Positions 19,259 to 27,580 of a stretch of 64,000 bases of DNA are shown here, piece after piece; the first letter of the stretch is position 1, and the number at the start of each line of letters is the position of its first letter. Position numbers and translations under genes: made by a program. The stretch is from Desertimonas sp963786985 (GTDB lineage Bacteria; Actinomycetota; Acidimicrobiia; Acidimicrobiales; Ilumatobacteraceae), in assembly GCA_963786985.1 (NCBI GenBank), contig CAWBBL010000016.1, positions 124,001 to 188,000 on the forward strand. Reading direction: 5' to 3'. The notes beneath the pieces are model-generated. The model did not search any database. It worked only from the letters and a program-made list of their open reading frames with translations, and was not told where the DNA came from.

Positions 19259-20307
19259 GCTTGTGCCTGGATCGCCAAGTCGGTGAAGCCCATCGCGCTG
19301 GCGGCCAGTGACACGATGGTGCAGTCCCCGTGGTTCTCTGCCGCCTCGGCATCGGCGAGCTTGGCGTTGAGTGCGTCGAGCAGCGTGTTGCGGACCTGCT
19401 CGGCGAGCTGCGGGTCGGGTGCCGAGTTCCCGACGACCCCGATTCGGATGGCCGCGATCGCCAGCGTGTGGACGTCGGACGTCGAGTAAGCCGAGGGATC
19501 GGCCAACATGACGACGATCAGTTGGCCGACGAGCTCGGCAAAGTAGGCGAACAGGTGCTGGCCGGGCAGCAGTCCGGGCGTCGCGCCTCGACACTGCAGC
19601 GAGGCGTAGAGGTTCGTGTAGAAGTCCTCCGCTCGCTCGACGAACGCGACGACGTCGCTGGCCGGGGGTTGCCCGGTGGCCAGCAGACTCTGGGCGGTCA
19701 TCACGAGCTCCGTGTAGGTCTCCTCGAAGCCGGCAACCGATTCGTCGCCGGGGTCTTCGATGCGGTGCGCCGTGAACGGACCGGTCACGGTGGTCGCGAC
19801 GCCTGCCGCCTCCTGCAACTGACGGCCTTCGGTCGCCAGATCACCGGAAACGACGTTGCAGGACACCGAGCTCGGCGAGAAGGCACCGGCTGCGGGGAGG
19901 TCCTGCTCGATCGGATAGTCGTTGCCCTGGACCCGCACCGAACCACTCATATGAATCAGACCCGACAACTCGACCCTCGCCCCGCTTCCAGCGAGCGGCC
20001 CCGAGGCCGTGAGGGCGAAGGTGCCCTCGACGCCCTCGGCGGCCACGCTGATCTCTCCGGCCCAGTCCCAGACCCCGTTGACGACCGCACCATCGGGGGC
20101 GACGACCACCTCGAAGTGGACGATGATCGGTTCGGCGATGAACCCGGCCGCCCCGGCGGCGTTGATCCCGCCCGTGCCCACGCCGACCCCCTTCCACACA
20201 CCGGGCGGAAACGCGACCGGCGGCGGCACGGCATCGACCAGGTTCACCGAGGCAGCGCCGGGGACGAGCGACAGCGCCAAGCCGACGCTCAGGACGACCG
20301 ACACCAC
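19243..20307 (-). CDS. Predicted secreted protein, unknown function
   Basis: About 354 residues. GTG at 20307 is chosen because it opens a signal peptide (VVSVVLSVGLALSLVPGAAS); longer readings run over the divergent small gene at 20414 and lack a start close to the signal. The first half is beta-rich and Gly-rich (WKGVGVGTGGINAAGAAGF, WDWAGEISVAAEGVEG). The second half is helical with Cys in SVSCNVV, SLQCRGA, GDCTIV and AQACAQG. It probably acts outside the cytoplasm. It is the first gene of a two-gene unit with 18773-19258. Confidence 0.6.
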   Translation of the reverse strand: MVSVVLSVGLALSLVPGAASVNLVDAVPPPVAFPPGVWKGVGVGTGGINAAGAAGFIAEPIIVHFEVVVAPDGAVVNGVWDWAGEISVAAEGVEGTFALTASGPLAGSGARVELSGLIHMSGSVRVQGNDYPIEQDLPAAGAFSPSSVSCNVVSGDLATEGRQLQEAAGVATTVTGPFTAHRIEDPGDESVAGFEETYTELVMTAQSLLATGQPPASDVVAFVERAEDFYTNLYASLQCRGATPGLLPGQHLFAYFAELVGQLIVVMLADPSAYSTSDVHTLAIAAIRIGVVGNSAPDPQLAEQVRNTLLDALNAKLADAEAAENHGDCTIVSLAASAMGFTDLAIQAQACAQG

Positions 20308-20401
20308 GAGCCAAACGTAGGTCCGATCGCCGCCGGGTTCCGGGAAATTCTGGGGATCGGTCGAGGTTGGACACCGGCGGGAGCGGAGGCCCGGTGAGCG
20401 G

Positions 20402-20407
20402 TACGTT
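20402..20407 (+). promoter_or_regulatory. Probable leaderless -10 box (TACGTT)
   Basis: TACGTT ends 6 bases before the GTG start at 20414. Transcription would begin at or next to the start codon. Same layout as at 57697, 62497 and 63783. Confidence 0.45.
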
Positions 20408-20413
20408 GGCGTA

Positions 20414-20626
20414 GTGAGCGATGTCGTTCGTATCGAGCTCGGCGTTTCGATCTTGCAGGGCGAGCTGATCGCACAGGAGGCCGAGGCTGCCGGTCTACGC
20501 GTCGAGCTGCTTCGCAACGAGCACCCGGAGACGGGCGCCGCGTTCGCGCTCGGCACTTGTGCCCTGCTTGTCGCAGCTGAGCACGAGGCAGAGGTGCGCG
20601 AACTTCTGGCCGAGCACGGCTACTGA
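20414..20626 (+). CDS. Small DUF2007-like protein (70 aa)
   Basis: 70 residues: LGVSILQGELIAQEAEAAGL, RVELLRNEHPETG, CALLVAAEHEAEVRELL. The beta-alpha-beta pattern with a final helix of xEVRELLxE type resembles the DUF2007 putative signal-transducing domain. GTG start with TACGTT 6 bases upstream; no clear ribosome site, which fits leaderless translation. Divergent from the secreted-protein pair. Confidence 0.6.
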   Translation: MSDVVRIELGVSILQGELIAQEAEAAGLRVELLRNEHPETGAAFALGTCALLVAAEHEAEVRELLAEHGY

Positions 20627-20868
20627 CGATGTCGCTCGCCGGACGGCGGCCCGGCGATGGCGGATGCGCGCCGGCGCCCCGGGGTGCCGTTCGGTGCGCC
20701 GCATCTGTGGCGCGGCCGCGCCATTCACGGGCCTTCGATCCCGGCGTCAGGGTCGATCATTCTGAGAGCACGCTGCACAAATCCCTGGCTGGGGCATCGG
20801 TCGCGCCGTAGCTTGCCTGCGACCCGGCGTCGCCTTGACGGCGGGATGGGCACACCGAGGAGTTCACC

Positions 20869-22056
20869 GTGATGTTCACGTGCTGGCGCGCGCTTCGCAC
20901 ACCGATCCTGCTGATGGCCGTGGGCTTGGTCGCTTCCGGCGTTCCGGTGCGCCATGTCGCCATGGCGTCCGCCGGACCCGTTCCCCCCGGGGGACACTCC
21001 GAGGTGATCGCCCAGAGCCTCGTCGGATTCGGCGATGGCGAGTTCTCCTGGCAGCTGGCGACACTGCCCATCTCGGAGACCGAGCCGACGGCGATCACCG
21101 CCGATCCAGCGACCTTCGTGGTTGCCGACGGTCCGGCGGCCGCAGTGGCGACGCCGACGGGTGGTGGCAGCGGCGGAGCCCGCCTCGCCGTCGGGGAGGC
21201 GGTCGTCGCGCTCCCCGGTGTCGGCTTCGATGTGGTCGCCGCGTCGCCGGAGGGGGGAACGATCATCGGCGTGGCGATCGAACCGGGGGCTGGCGACGGA
21301 TCGTTCACACCGGGAGCCGGAGTACGTGACGTCGATCTGGTGCGCGACGTGCTGGGCACCAACGAGGCGCTGATCGTCAACGCCGAGGTCTCCGCGTTCG
21401 TGGTGGTCACCGCCGGCGCGGTCGACTCCGCCGGGACGACGATCGCCGACGGCGCGGCCGTCGCGATGGTCGGCAACATCACCCTCATCAACACCTCGCC
21501 CGAGGCTGCCACGGTGCTCGTCGCCGTCGTCGGCCCGTCGATCGGCCCGGCGATCGACGGCGCAACGCTGCCCCAGACACCATCCACGACTACTTCCGCT
21601 GGTGGTGGTGATGATGGCCCGACGACCTCGTCGACGTCCACGACCACGACGACCACCACGACGGAACCGCCCGCCCCGACCGACACCGACAGTGACGGCT
21701 TGACTGACGAGGACGAAACCAGCCTCGGCACCGATCCGAACAACCAGGACAGCGACAGCGACGGCATCCCCGACGGGACCGAGGTCAACTCGCTGGGATC
21801 CAATCCGCTCGACACCGACACCGACAGCGACGGACTCACCGACGCACTCGAAGTCGACCACAGCTGTAACGTCAACCAGCCCGACACCGACGGCGACGGC
21901 CTCGGCGATGCGTTCGAGGCCAACTCCGGCTTCAGTGAGTGCTCGATCGCCGACACCGACGGCGACGGCGACGACGACCTCGCCGAGTTCAGCATCGGCA
22001 CCGACCCACGCGACCCGAACTGCTTCTCGGGACCGGGCTCGGTGTGCGAGAACTAG
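20869..22056 (+). CDS. Secreted protein with thrombospondin type 3-like calcium repeats
   Basis: 395 residues. A signal peptide (TPILLMAVGLVASGVPV) precedes a beta-rich domain (to about residue 225), a Thr/Ser linker (STSTTTTTTTTEPP), and a C-terminal third built of D-x-D-x-DG-x-x-D repeats such as DTDSDGLTDEDE, DSDSDGIPDGTE and DTDGDGLGDAFE. Such repeats bind Ca2+ and make stiff rods in secreted or surface proteins. The first domain is not recognised. GGAG precedes the start. No membrane anchor follows, so it is probably released. Confidence 0.8.
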   Translation: MMFTCWRALRTPILLMAVGLVASGVPVRHVAMASAGPVPPGGHSEVIAQSLVGFGDGEFSWQLATLPISETEPTAITADPATFVVADGPAAAVATPTGGGSGGARLAVGEAVVALPGVGFDVVAASPEGGTIIGVAIEPGAGDGSFTPGAGVRDVDLVRDVLGTNEALIVNAEVSAFVVVTAGAVDSAGTTIADGAAVAMVGNITLINTSPEAATVLVAVVGPSIGPAIDGATLPQTPSTTTSAGGGDDGPTTSSTSTTTTTTTTEPPAPTDTDSDGLTDEDETSLGTDPNNQDSDSDGIPDGTEVNSLGSNPLDTDTDSDGLTDALEVDHSCNVNQPDTDGDGLGDAFEANSGFSECSIADTDGDGDDDLAEFSIGTDPRDPNCFSGPGSVCEN

Positions 22057-22157
22057 CGAGGCTCACCCGGGCGGTCGTCGTCGACCTGGGCGTCGAAGTT
22101 CACGAGTAAGGAACCGTGGACGCCCAGATCGTCGTTTGAGGACGTTCGGGTACGTCG

Positions 22158-23153
22158 TCACGTCGATGCCGTCGACGGACGCCGCCACGGACGGCCGGGA
22201 TCGAACACGTGGAGGGCGAACCGCGCCGAGAGCTCCTCGAACACCTTGACCCCGCGCACGCTGTTGCCGTACTCGTCGAGGCGCGGCGAGTACGTCGCCA
22301 ATCCGCCGACGCCGGGGAGGACACCGAGAATGCCGCCGCCAACTCCGCTCTTGGCGGGGATGCCGACCGTGAACGTCCATTCACCGGCGTAGTCGTACAT
22401 GCCGCACGTGAGGGCGACGGACATCATGTCGCGCACCGCGTCTGGGGCGACGACCTGCTCGCCGGTCTCGGGGTGCACGCCGTGGTTCGCCAACGTGGCG
22501 CCGATCAAAGCGAGGTCATCACACGTGACGAGCACCGAGCACTGGGCGAAGTACAGATCGAGCGTCTCCTCGACCCGCTCGTCGATGATGCCCCGGCTGA
22601 GCATCAGGTAGGCGATTGCCCGGTTGCGGTTGCCAGACACCCGCTCGGACGCCCACACGTCGTGATCGAGCTCGGGTCGTCGGCCGAGGTAGCGCTCGTA
22701 GAGGGAGCGAACGACTTCGACCCGCTCGCTGATGTCGTCACCGACGACAAGGTCCGTCACGGCGATCGCCCCAGCGTTCACCATCGGGTTCGGCGCCCGG
22801 TTACCGACGTCGTCGAGGACGATCGCGTTGAACCTGTCGCCGGTCGGCGCAACACCGACTCGCGTCAGGACGTGCTCCCGGCCGTGCGTCTCGAGCGCCA
22901 GCCCGAACATCAACAGCTTGGAGATCGATTGGATCGTGAACTGCTGGCCAACGTCGCCGACACCCACTCGACGACCGTCGGTGGTCTCCACGGCGATGGC
23001 GAAGGCGTCCGGATCGACGTTGGCGAGCTCGGGGATGTAGTCGGCCGGTTCCCCGTTGGAGAGCGGCTGGTACTCGTGGTGCAGCCGTTCGATGACCTGC
23101 CGGACCCAGTCCTCCCGTTCAACCCGATCGGCCAGCGCGTTGCGGTCGGACAT
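22158..23153 (-). CDS. glsA: Glutaminase A
   Basis: Hydrolyses glutamine to glutamate and ammonia. 331 residues from the ATG at 23153. The catalytic S-x-x-K is in QFTIQSISKLL, and other family blocks are NPMVNAGAIAV, ERVSGNRNRAIAYLM, YFAQCSVLV and PAKSGVGGGILGV. Length is typical of the serine-dependent glutaminase family. TACGCT (23161-23166) lies 7 bases upstream and suggests a leaderless transcript. No regulatory C-terminal domain such as STAS is attached. Confidence 0.95.
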   Translation of the reverse strand: MSDRNALADRVEREDWVRQVIERLHHEYQPLSNGEPADYIPELANVDPDAFAIAVETTDGRRVGVGDVGQQFTIQSISKLLMFGLALETHGREHVLTRVGVAPTGDRFNAIVLDDVGNRAPNPMVNAGAIAVTDLVVGDDISERVEVVRSLYERYLGRRPELDHDVWASERVSGNRNRAIAYLMLSRGIIDERVEETLDLYFAQCSVLVTCDDLALIGATLANHGVHPETGEQVVAPDAVRDMMSVALTCGMYDYAGEWTFTVGIPAKSGVGGGILGVLPGVGGLATYSPRLDEYGNSVRGVKVFEELSARFALHVFDPGRPWRRPSTAST

Positions 23154-23232
23154 GAGCCGAAGCGTACGACGACAATCGCGCACCCCCGAGGTCCGCAGCT
23201 AGCTTGACGCCGACTCGGTGTCCGGAGGGCTG

Positions 23233-23979
23233 ATGACATACTGCCTGGCGATACGCCTCGATGAAGGTTTGCTGTTCATGTCGGACACCCGCACGAATGC
23301 CGGGGTCGACAACATCAGCACCTATCGCAAGTTGCACGTGTTCCGTCCTGACGATGACCGGCTCTTTGTGCTCCAGTCGGCTGGCAACCTGGCGACGACC
23401 CACGAGCTGCTCGACCAGATCAAGCGCGACCTGAGTGGACCGGGAGACTCGCTCGGTACGGCCGGCCACCTCTTCGAAGCAGCGCTGTACCTCGGAGAAC
23501 TCAACGCGAGGACGGCGAAGCGACATCAGGAAACACTCGGCACGAACGCGACCGCGACCTTCATTCTCGGCGGTCAAGTGCGCGGGGAGCCGGCCAACAT
23601 CCTGCTCGTCTACCCGGAAGGCAACTACATCCAGGCGTCCGACGACCGACCGTTCCTCCAGATCGGCGAGGCGAAGTACGGCAAGGCATGGCTCGACCTC
23701 GCCGTCCGGTCACACGCTGACCTGCGCACCGCAGCCAAGATCGCCCTGTCGTCGATGGTCAGCACAGCGCTCGCCAACCTGTCGGTCGGCCCGCCCTACG
23801 ACCTCGGGATCTACGAGCAAGAGTCGTACCAGCTGCTCCATGCAAGGATCGAGGGCGACTCGCCGTATCTGGCCCGTCTCTCGGACACGTGGCGCGAGCA
23901 CTTGCTGGCCGCCGTCGAGTCGCTCCCCGACGTCGCGCCCGGTGACATCACGGTGTTCCCGCCTGACCACGACGCTTGA
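23233..23979 (+). CDS. Anbu-type proteasome-like peptidase
   Basis: 248 residues from the ATG at 23233, with a GGAGGG site upstream. MTYCLAIRLDEGLLFMSDTR exposes Thr2 after Met removal as the expected N-terminal nucleophile, as in Anbu (ancestral beta subunit) peptidases. Asp and Lys positions (SDTRTNAG, KLHVF) fit the Ntn-hydrolase active site, and LGGQVRGEPANILLVYPEGN and FLQIGEAKYGKAWLD are family blocks. Anbu is usually encoded with circularly permuted ATP-grasp, alpha-E and transglutaminase genes. Here those are at 47.8-53.4 kb. Confidence 0.9.
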   Translation: MTYCLAIRLDEGLLFMSDTRTNAGVDNISTYRKLHVFRPDDDRLFVLQSAGNLATTHELLDQIKRDLSGPGDSLGTAGHLFEAALYLGELNARTAKRHQETLGTNATATFILGGQVRGEPANILLVYPEGNYIQASDDRPFLQIGEAKYGKAWLDLAVRSHADLRTAAKIALSSMVSTALANLSVGPPYDLGIYEQESYQLLHARIEGDSPYLARLSDTWREHLLAAVESLPDVAPGDITVFPPDHDA

Positions 23980-23987
23980 GCGTCGAT

Positions 23988-24587
23988 TCACGTGGAGTCG
24001 GCGGTTATCTCCATCTGCACCCACGCCTGTCCGTCTTCGACGGTCTCCGTCGTCCGTCGGAACCCGGCCTTCTCGTAGGTGCGTATCGCTCGCGGGTTGC
24101 GGGCCAGCACTCCGAGCGTGATGCGGCTCAAACCGATGGTGTGCAAGCCGTGATCGACGATCAGACGGGTGGCCTCAGTGCCCAGCCCGCGCCCGTACCA
24201 GGCCGGACCTCGCAGGGCGATCCGAAAGTTCGCAGCATCGCTGGCTGCGTCATACTCGTTGAGCACGACCTCCCCGGCGAAGGCTCCCGTGGCATTCTCG
24301 ACGATCGCCAGGTCGAGGCGTTCCTCCCGGTCTTGTCGGGTGGCACACCAATCGCGGATCTGCTCGAACGTGAACGTCGCTGTCGTGTCGGTCAGGTCAT
24401 TGCCTTCGGGGTCGTCGACCATCTCCCACATCGCTGCAGCGTCATCGATCGTCACCGGTCGCAGCGAAACCAACTCACCCGCGAGCACCGGGTTGCGCCA
24501 CCGGCCCGTTCGATCCCACGACAGCATCTTGCCGTAGCCGACGACTCGCCGCGGCGGAGGATGGCCCAATCCAGAAGGAACCTCCAT
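23988..24587 (-). CDS. GNAT acetyltransferase, RimJ/RimL type
   Basis: 199 residues. After a short basic start the domain reads LVSLRPVTIDDAAAMWEM, GEVVLNEYDAASDAANFRIA, WYGRGLGTEATRLIVDHGL (acetyl-CoA loop GRGLGTEA) and NPRAIRTYEKAGFRR. This is the layout of enzymes that acetylate ribosomal protein or other N-termini, but the target is unknown. It is convergent with the Anbu gene with 8 bases between. Confidence 0.88.
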   Translation of the reverse strand: MEVPSGLGHPPPRRVVGYGKMLSWDRTGRWRNPVLAGELVSLRPVTIDDAAAMWEMVDDPEGNDLTDTTATFTFEQIRDWCATRQDREERLDLAIVENATGAFAGEVVLNEYDAASDAANFRIALRGPAWYGRGLGTEATRLIVDHGLHTIGLSRITLGVLARNPRAIRTYEKAGFRRTTETVEDGQAWVQMEITADST

Positions 24588-24661
24588 CTAGGCCCGCCAG
24601 CACGTCGTGGCGAGGTGTCAAGCTGAGCGCGAGGACGATGGACGAAGGGAGGCGAGACGCC

Positions 24662-25594
24662 ATGGGGTCGCTGCGATATCTCGGCGATGACGACGTGCGC
24701 GCCGCCCTGGACCTCGATGAGCTTGCCGACGCACTGACCACCGCGCTGGTGGCGCTGAGCGACGGCGCGACGTCGGTCCCGCCGCGTGTCGGGGCGTTCG
24801 CCGTCGACGGGCTCCTCGGGGCGATGCCTGGCTTCGTACCGGGACTCGGCCTCGGCGCCAAGCTGGTCACCGTGTTCCCCGGCAATGGTCGCCGGTCGTT
24901 ACCGACGCACCAGGCGGTGATCGCGTCGTTCGACCCCGACACCGGCTCGCCGATCGCCCTGCTCGATGGCACCTACATCACGGCTGTCCGCACGGCAGTG
25001 ACTTCGGCACTCGCTGCGCGCGCCCTGGCTCGCCACGGCAGCGTCGTTCTCGCGATCGTCGGCAGCGGTGTTCAGGCCCGCGCCCACGTCGACGCGTTCA
25101 CCCACCTGTTCACGCTCGGAGAGGTCCGCATCGCTGCCCGCGATCGCGCCAAGGCCGAAGACGTGGCGGCGACGCACGTCAAGGCGCACGCTGTCGACGC
25201 CATCGAGCAAGCCGTGCGCGGGGCCGACATCGTGTGCTGCTGCACCGACGCTCGCGACCCCGTCGTCGAGGACGAGTGGATTGCCGACGGAACGCACGTC
25301 GGCTCGGTAGGTACTGGCCGCGAACTCACCCCGGCGACGATCGAACGGGGCTTCCTCGTCGTCGAGTCGGCGGCGTCGTTCCAGCCGCCACCCGCGGGGG
25401 CGGTGGAACTCCAGGGCCGTGATCCGGCCACCGCGACCGAGCTCGGAACGGTACTCGGCAGGCGCGCCGGCCGCCCGTCGACCGCGGCCGTGACGGTGTT
25501 CAAGTCGACCGGCCACGCCGTCGAGGACATCGCGGCCACATCGATCGTCGTCCGGCGCGCCCTCGCGCTCGGACTCGGCACGGTTCTCGGCTGA
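24662..25594 (+). CDS. Ornithine cyclodeaminase / mu-crystallin family protein
   Basis: 310 residues from the ATG at 24662. Substrate-side block LGAKLVTVFPGN, then PIALLDGTYITAVRTAVTSA. The NAD(P) Rossmann loop is IVGSGVQARAHVDAF and the later ADIVCCCTDARDPV and GTHVGSVG are family motifs. Members reduce or deaminate amino and imino acids (ornithine, alanine, ketimines). The specific reaction is not readable. The nearby D-threonine-aldolase-like gene suggests amino acid use. Confidence 0.88.
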   Translation: MGSLRYLGDDDVRAALDLDELADALTTALVALSDGATSVPPRVGAFAVDGLLGAMPGFVPGLGLGAKLVTVFPGNGRRSLPTHQAVIASFDPDTGSPIALLDGTYITAVRTAVTSALAARALARHGSVVLAIVGSGVQARAHVDAFTHLFTLGEVRIAARDRAKAEDVAATHVKAHAVDAIEQAVRGADIVCCCTDARDPVVEDEWIADGTHVGSVGTGRELTPATIERGFLVVESAASFQPPPAGAVELQGRDPATATELGTVLGRRAGRPSTAAVTVFKSTGHAVEDIAATSIVVRRALALGLGTVLG

Positions 25595-25964
25595 GGGGTT
25601 CAGCCGCACCGGCCGGAACGGCGTGTGTGTAGGCGACTGGCTACGAGTCGGGTGATGGTCGTGGGGTGCCCGCGCCAAGGTCCTGGGCGTCGCCGACGGG
25701 TACGCCGCGGCCGCCGGCTCACGGCACGACGAATTCCACGCCGACACGCCGGCGCGCTACCTCGGCATCTTCAAGCTACGAGCTGTCCGAGGTGCACCAG
25801 GGTGGCGTAGTCGACGACCCGACAGTCACAGCGCCAGCCACCGCGGCGGCACCTTGACGGAGCAACCAGCAACCGCCACCATGACTCAACCATCGCGAGG
25901 GCTCCGTCAATCGCCGGCGCCGCCCTTCGAGAACGACACCACCGCCGGCTGGAGGAGAACCTAG
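25595..25964. other. Intergenic stretch with possible gene remnant
   Basis: 370 bases without a confident gene. One plus-strand frame (about 25665-25790) reads AKVLGVADGYAAAAGSRHDE and ADTPARYLGIFKL, which looks protein-like, but it has a stop before it and no start codon. It may be a decayed gene end. Confidence 0.35.
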
Positions 25965-26099
25965 ATGATCAGCGTGCGGACTCGTCGGCGGGTCGCGACC
26001 TTCGACATCGAGTTCGGCGACGACGTGCGCTGGATTCGCTCTCCAGCCGATCCCCTGTTCGCCGGGGACAGGTTCTGCTTCGGAAGGGACGGGCTGTGA
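25965..26099 (+). CDS. Small ORF (44 aa) coupled to the following enzyme gene
   Basis: ATG at 25965 follows GGAGGAGAACCTAG, a strong ribosome site. The peptide (MISVRTRRRVATFDIEFGDD, VRWIRSPADPLFAGDRFCFG) has no known relatives. Its stop overlaps the GTG start of the D-threonine-aldolase-like gene (GTGA), so it may serve to couple translation. It might alternatively mark the true start region of the downstream enzyme. Confidence 0.4.
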   Translation: MISVRTRRRVATFDIEFGDDVRWIRSPADPLFAGDRFCFGRDGL

Positions 26100-27370
26100 C
26101 GCCCCCAGCGCAGCGATCCGGCGCCGATTCAACCCGTCCGGGCAATCGCACACCGAAGGGCTTCCCCGCGGCGGCCGTTGGCCGAACAGGTTGGAGCATC
26201 TTCGACTCCGACGTGCCGTACCCGATCGCCGTGATGTTCGCGTCGGCGATCGAGCACAACAGCAAGACGCTGGAGGCGTACTGCAGCCGTCGCGGCGTGT
26301 CGTTCGCACCACACGGCAAGACGACCATGTCGCCGGCCATGTTCAGCCGGCAGATCCGCGATGGCGCTTGGGCGATCACCGCCGCCACCGTTTGGCAAGC
26401 GAGCGCGATGCGATCGTGCGGTGTCGAGCGCGTGATCATCGCCAATCAGGTCGTCACACCCGGCGAGATCGAGTGGCTGGCGAGAGCGCGCGACGAGAAT
26501 TTCGACGTCTACTGCTACGTCGACTCAGTGTCGGGCGTGGACATCCTGGTCGAGACACTCGACCGAGTGCGGCCTTCGCGACCGTTCCCGGTGCTCCTCG
26601 AGCTTGGGGTCAGTGGGGGACGGACCGGCGTTCGCAGCGTTGCCGAGGGCTTGGAGGTGGGGCGAGCGGTTGCCGCATCATCGGACCTGGCGCTGACGGG
26701 GACGGCGGGGTTTGAAGGGATCCTCGGCCCGGTCGGCGATCGCGCCGTCGGCGACGTCGTCGGCGACTTCCTCGACAAGATCGTCGAACTCACCCACGCG
26801 ATCGCGGCGGAGGATTGGTTCGAGCCGTCGCCGGAGGTCATCGTCACGGCCGGTGGTAGCGCCTACTTCGACTACGTCATCGATCACCTGTCGCGCGTCG
26901 ACATCGATCTGCCGACGCGTTTGGTGATCCGCCCGGGTTGCTACATCAGCCACGACGATGGGACGTTGCACACGTCATCGCCGATGGGCCTGCTGCCGCG
27001 CACCGGCCAGGACGAGCACCTCGTCGCGGCGATCGAGGTGTGGGGCGTCGTGCTGTCGCGCCCGGAGCCGACCCGCGTGATCGTGGGGATCGGCAAGCGC
27101 GACGCCTCGGCAGACGGATTGCTCCCAGTGCTCAAGAAGATCCGACGTCGCGGCTCTGGCGACATCGAGTCAGTTGGTGCGGTGACCCGCGTCGTCCATA
27201 TCAACGATCAGCACGCTTACCTCGATGTCGACGCCGACGACCGCTTGGCGGTCGGTGACCTCGTCGGCTTGGGGATCTCCCACCCGTGCACGACGTACGA
27301 CAAGTGGCGAGCGATCCCGATCGTCGACGACTCCTACCGCGTCATCGAGATCGCCGAGACCTTGTTCTGA
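26096..27370 (+). CDS. D-threonine aldolase / D-serine dehydratase-like PLP enzyme
   Basis: 424 residues, alanine-racemase-like barrel plus C-terminal beta domain. PLP lysine is in FAPHGKTTMSPAMF (about residue 75). Barrel blocks include AITAATVWQASAMRSCGVER and VLLELGVSGGRTGVRS. The zinc-binding HPCTTYDKW near the C-terminus is diagnostic of the D-threonine aldolase/DSD1 family. Likely cleaves or deaminates a D-hydroxy amino acid. It follows an ornithine-cyclodeaminase-like gene on the same strand. Confidence 0.85.
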   Translation: MTPPAQRSGADSTRPGNRTPKGFPAAAVGRTGWSIFDSDVPYPIAVMFASAIEHNSKTLEAYCSRRGVSFAPHGKTTMSPAMFSRQIRDGAWAITAATVWQASAMRSCGVERVIIANQVVTPGEIEWLARARDENFDVYCYVDSVSGVDILVETLDRVRPSRPFPVLLELGVSGGRTGVRSVAEGLEVGRAVAASSDLALTGTAGFEGILGPVGDRAVGDVVGDFLDKIVELTHAIAAEDWFEPSPEVIVTAGGSAYFDYVIDHLSRVDIDLPTRLVIRPGCYISHDDGTLHTSSPMGLLPRTGQDEHLVAAIEVWGVVLSRPEPTRVIVGIGKRDASADGLLPVLKKIRRRGSGDIESVGAVTRVVHINDQHAYLDVDADDRLAVGDLVGLGISHPCTTYDKWRAIPIVDDSYRVIEIAETLF

Positions 27371-27580
27371 GAGCAAGCATCCGTCAGTAGCTGGTGTCCG
27401 GCTCGTACGGGAACATCGGCCGGCGCCGATGCCGGTAGGGGCAGCGGCCACGAGGATGTCGACATCCCCGAGCTCGGCTCAGCGATCGTCACCATGCGGC
27501 CCACGACGCCGTGGTCGACCGGACACTCGATTCAGTCGGCCAGGCGCTCCGGCGGGTGTGATCGCTCGATGCGAGAACGG

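Noticed and set aside
25625..25810. Short ORF with protein-like stretch before the D-threonine-aldolase-like gene
   Set aside because: The plausible frame has a stop just upstream and no start codon; kept only as a possible remnant.
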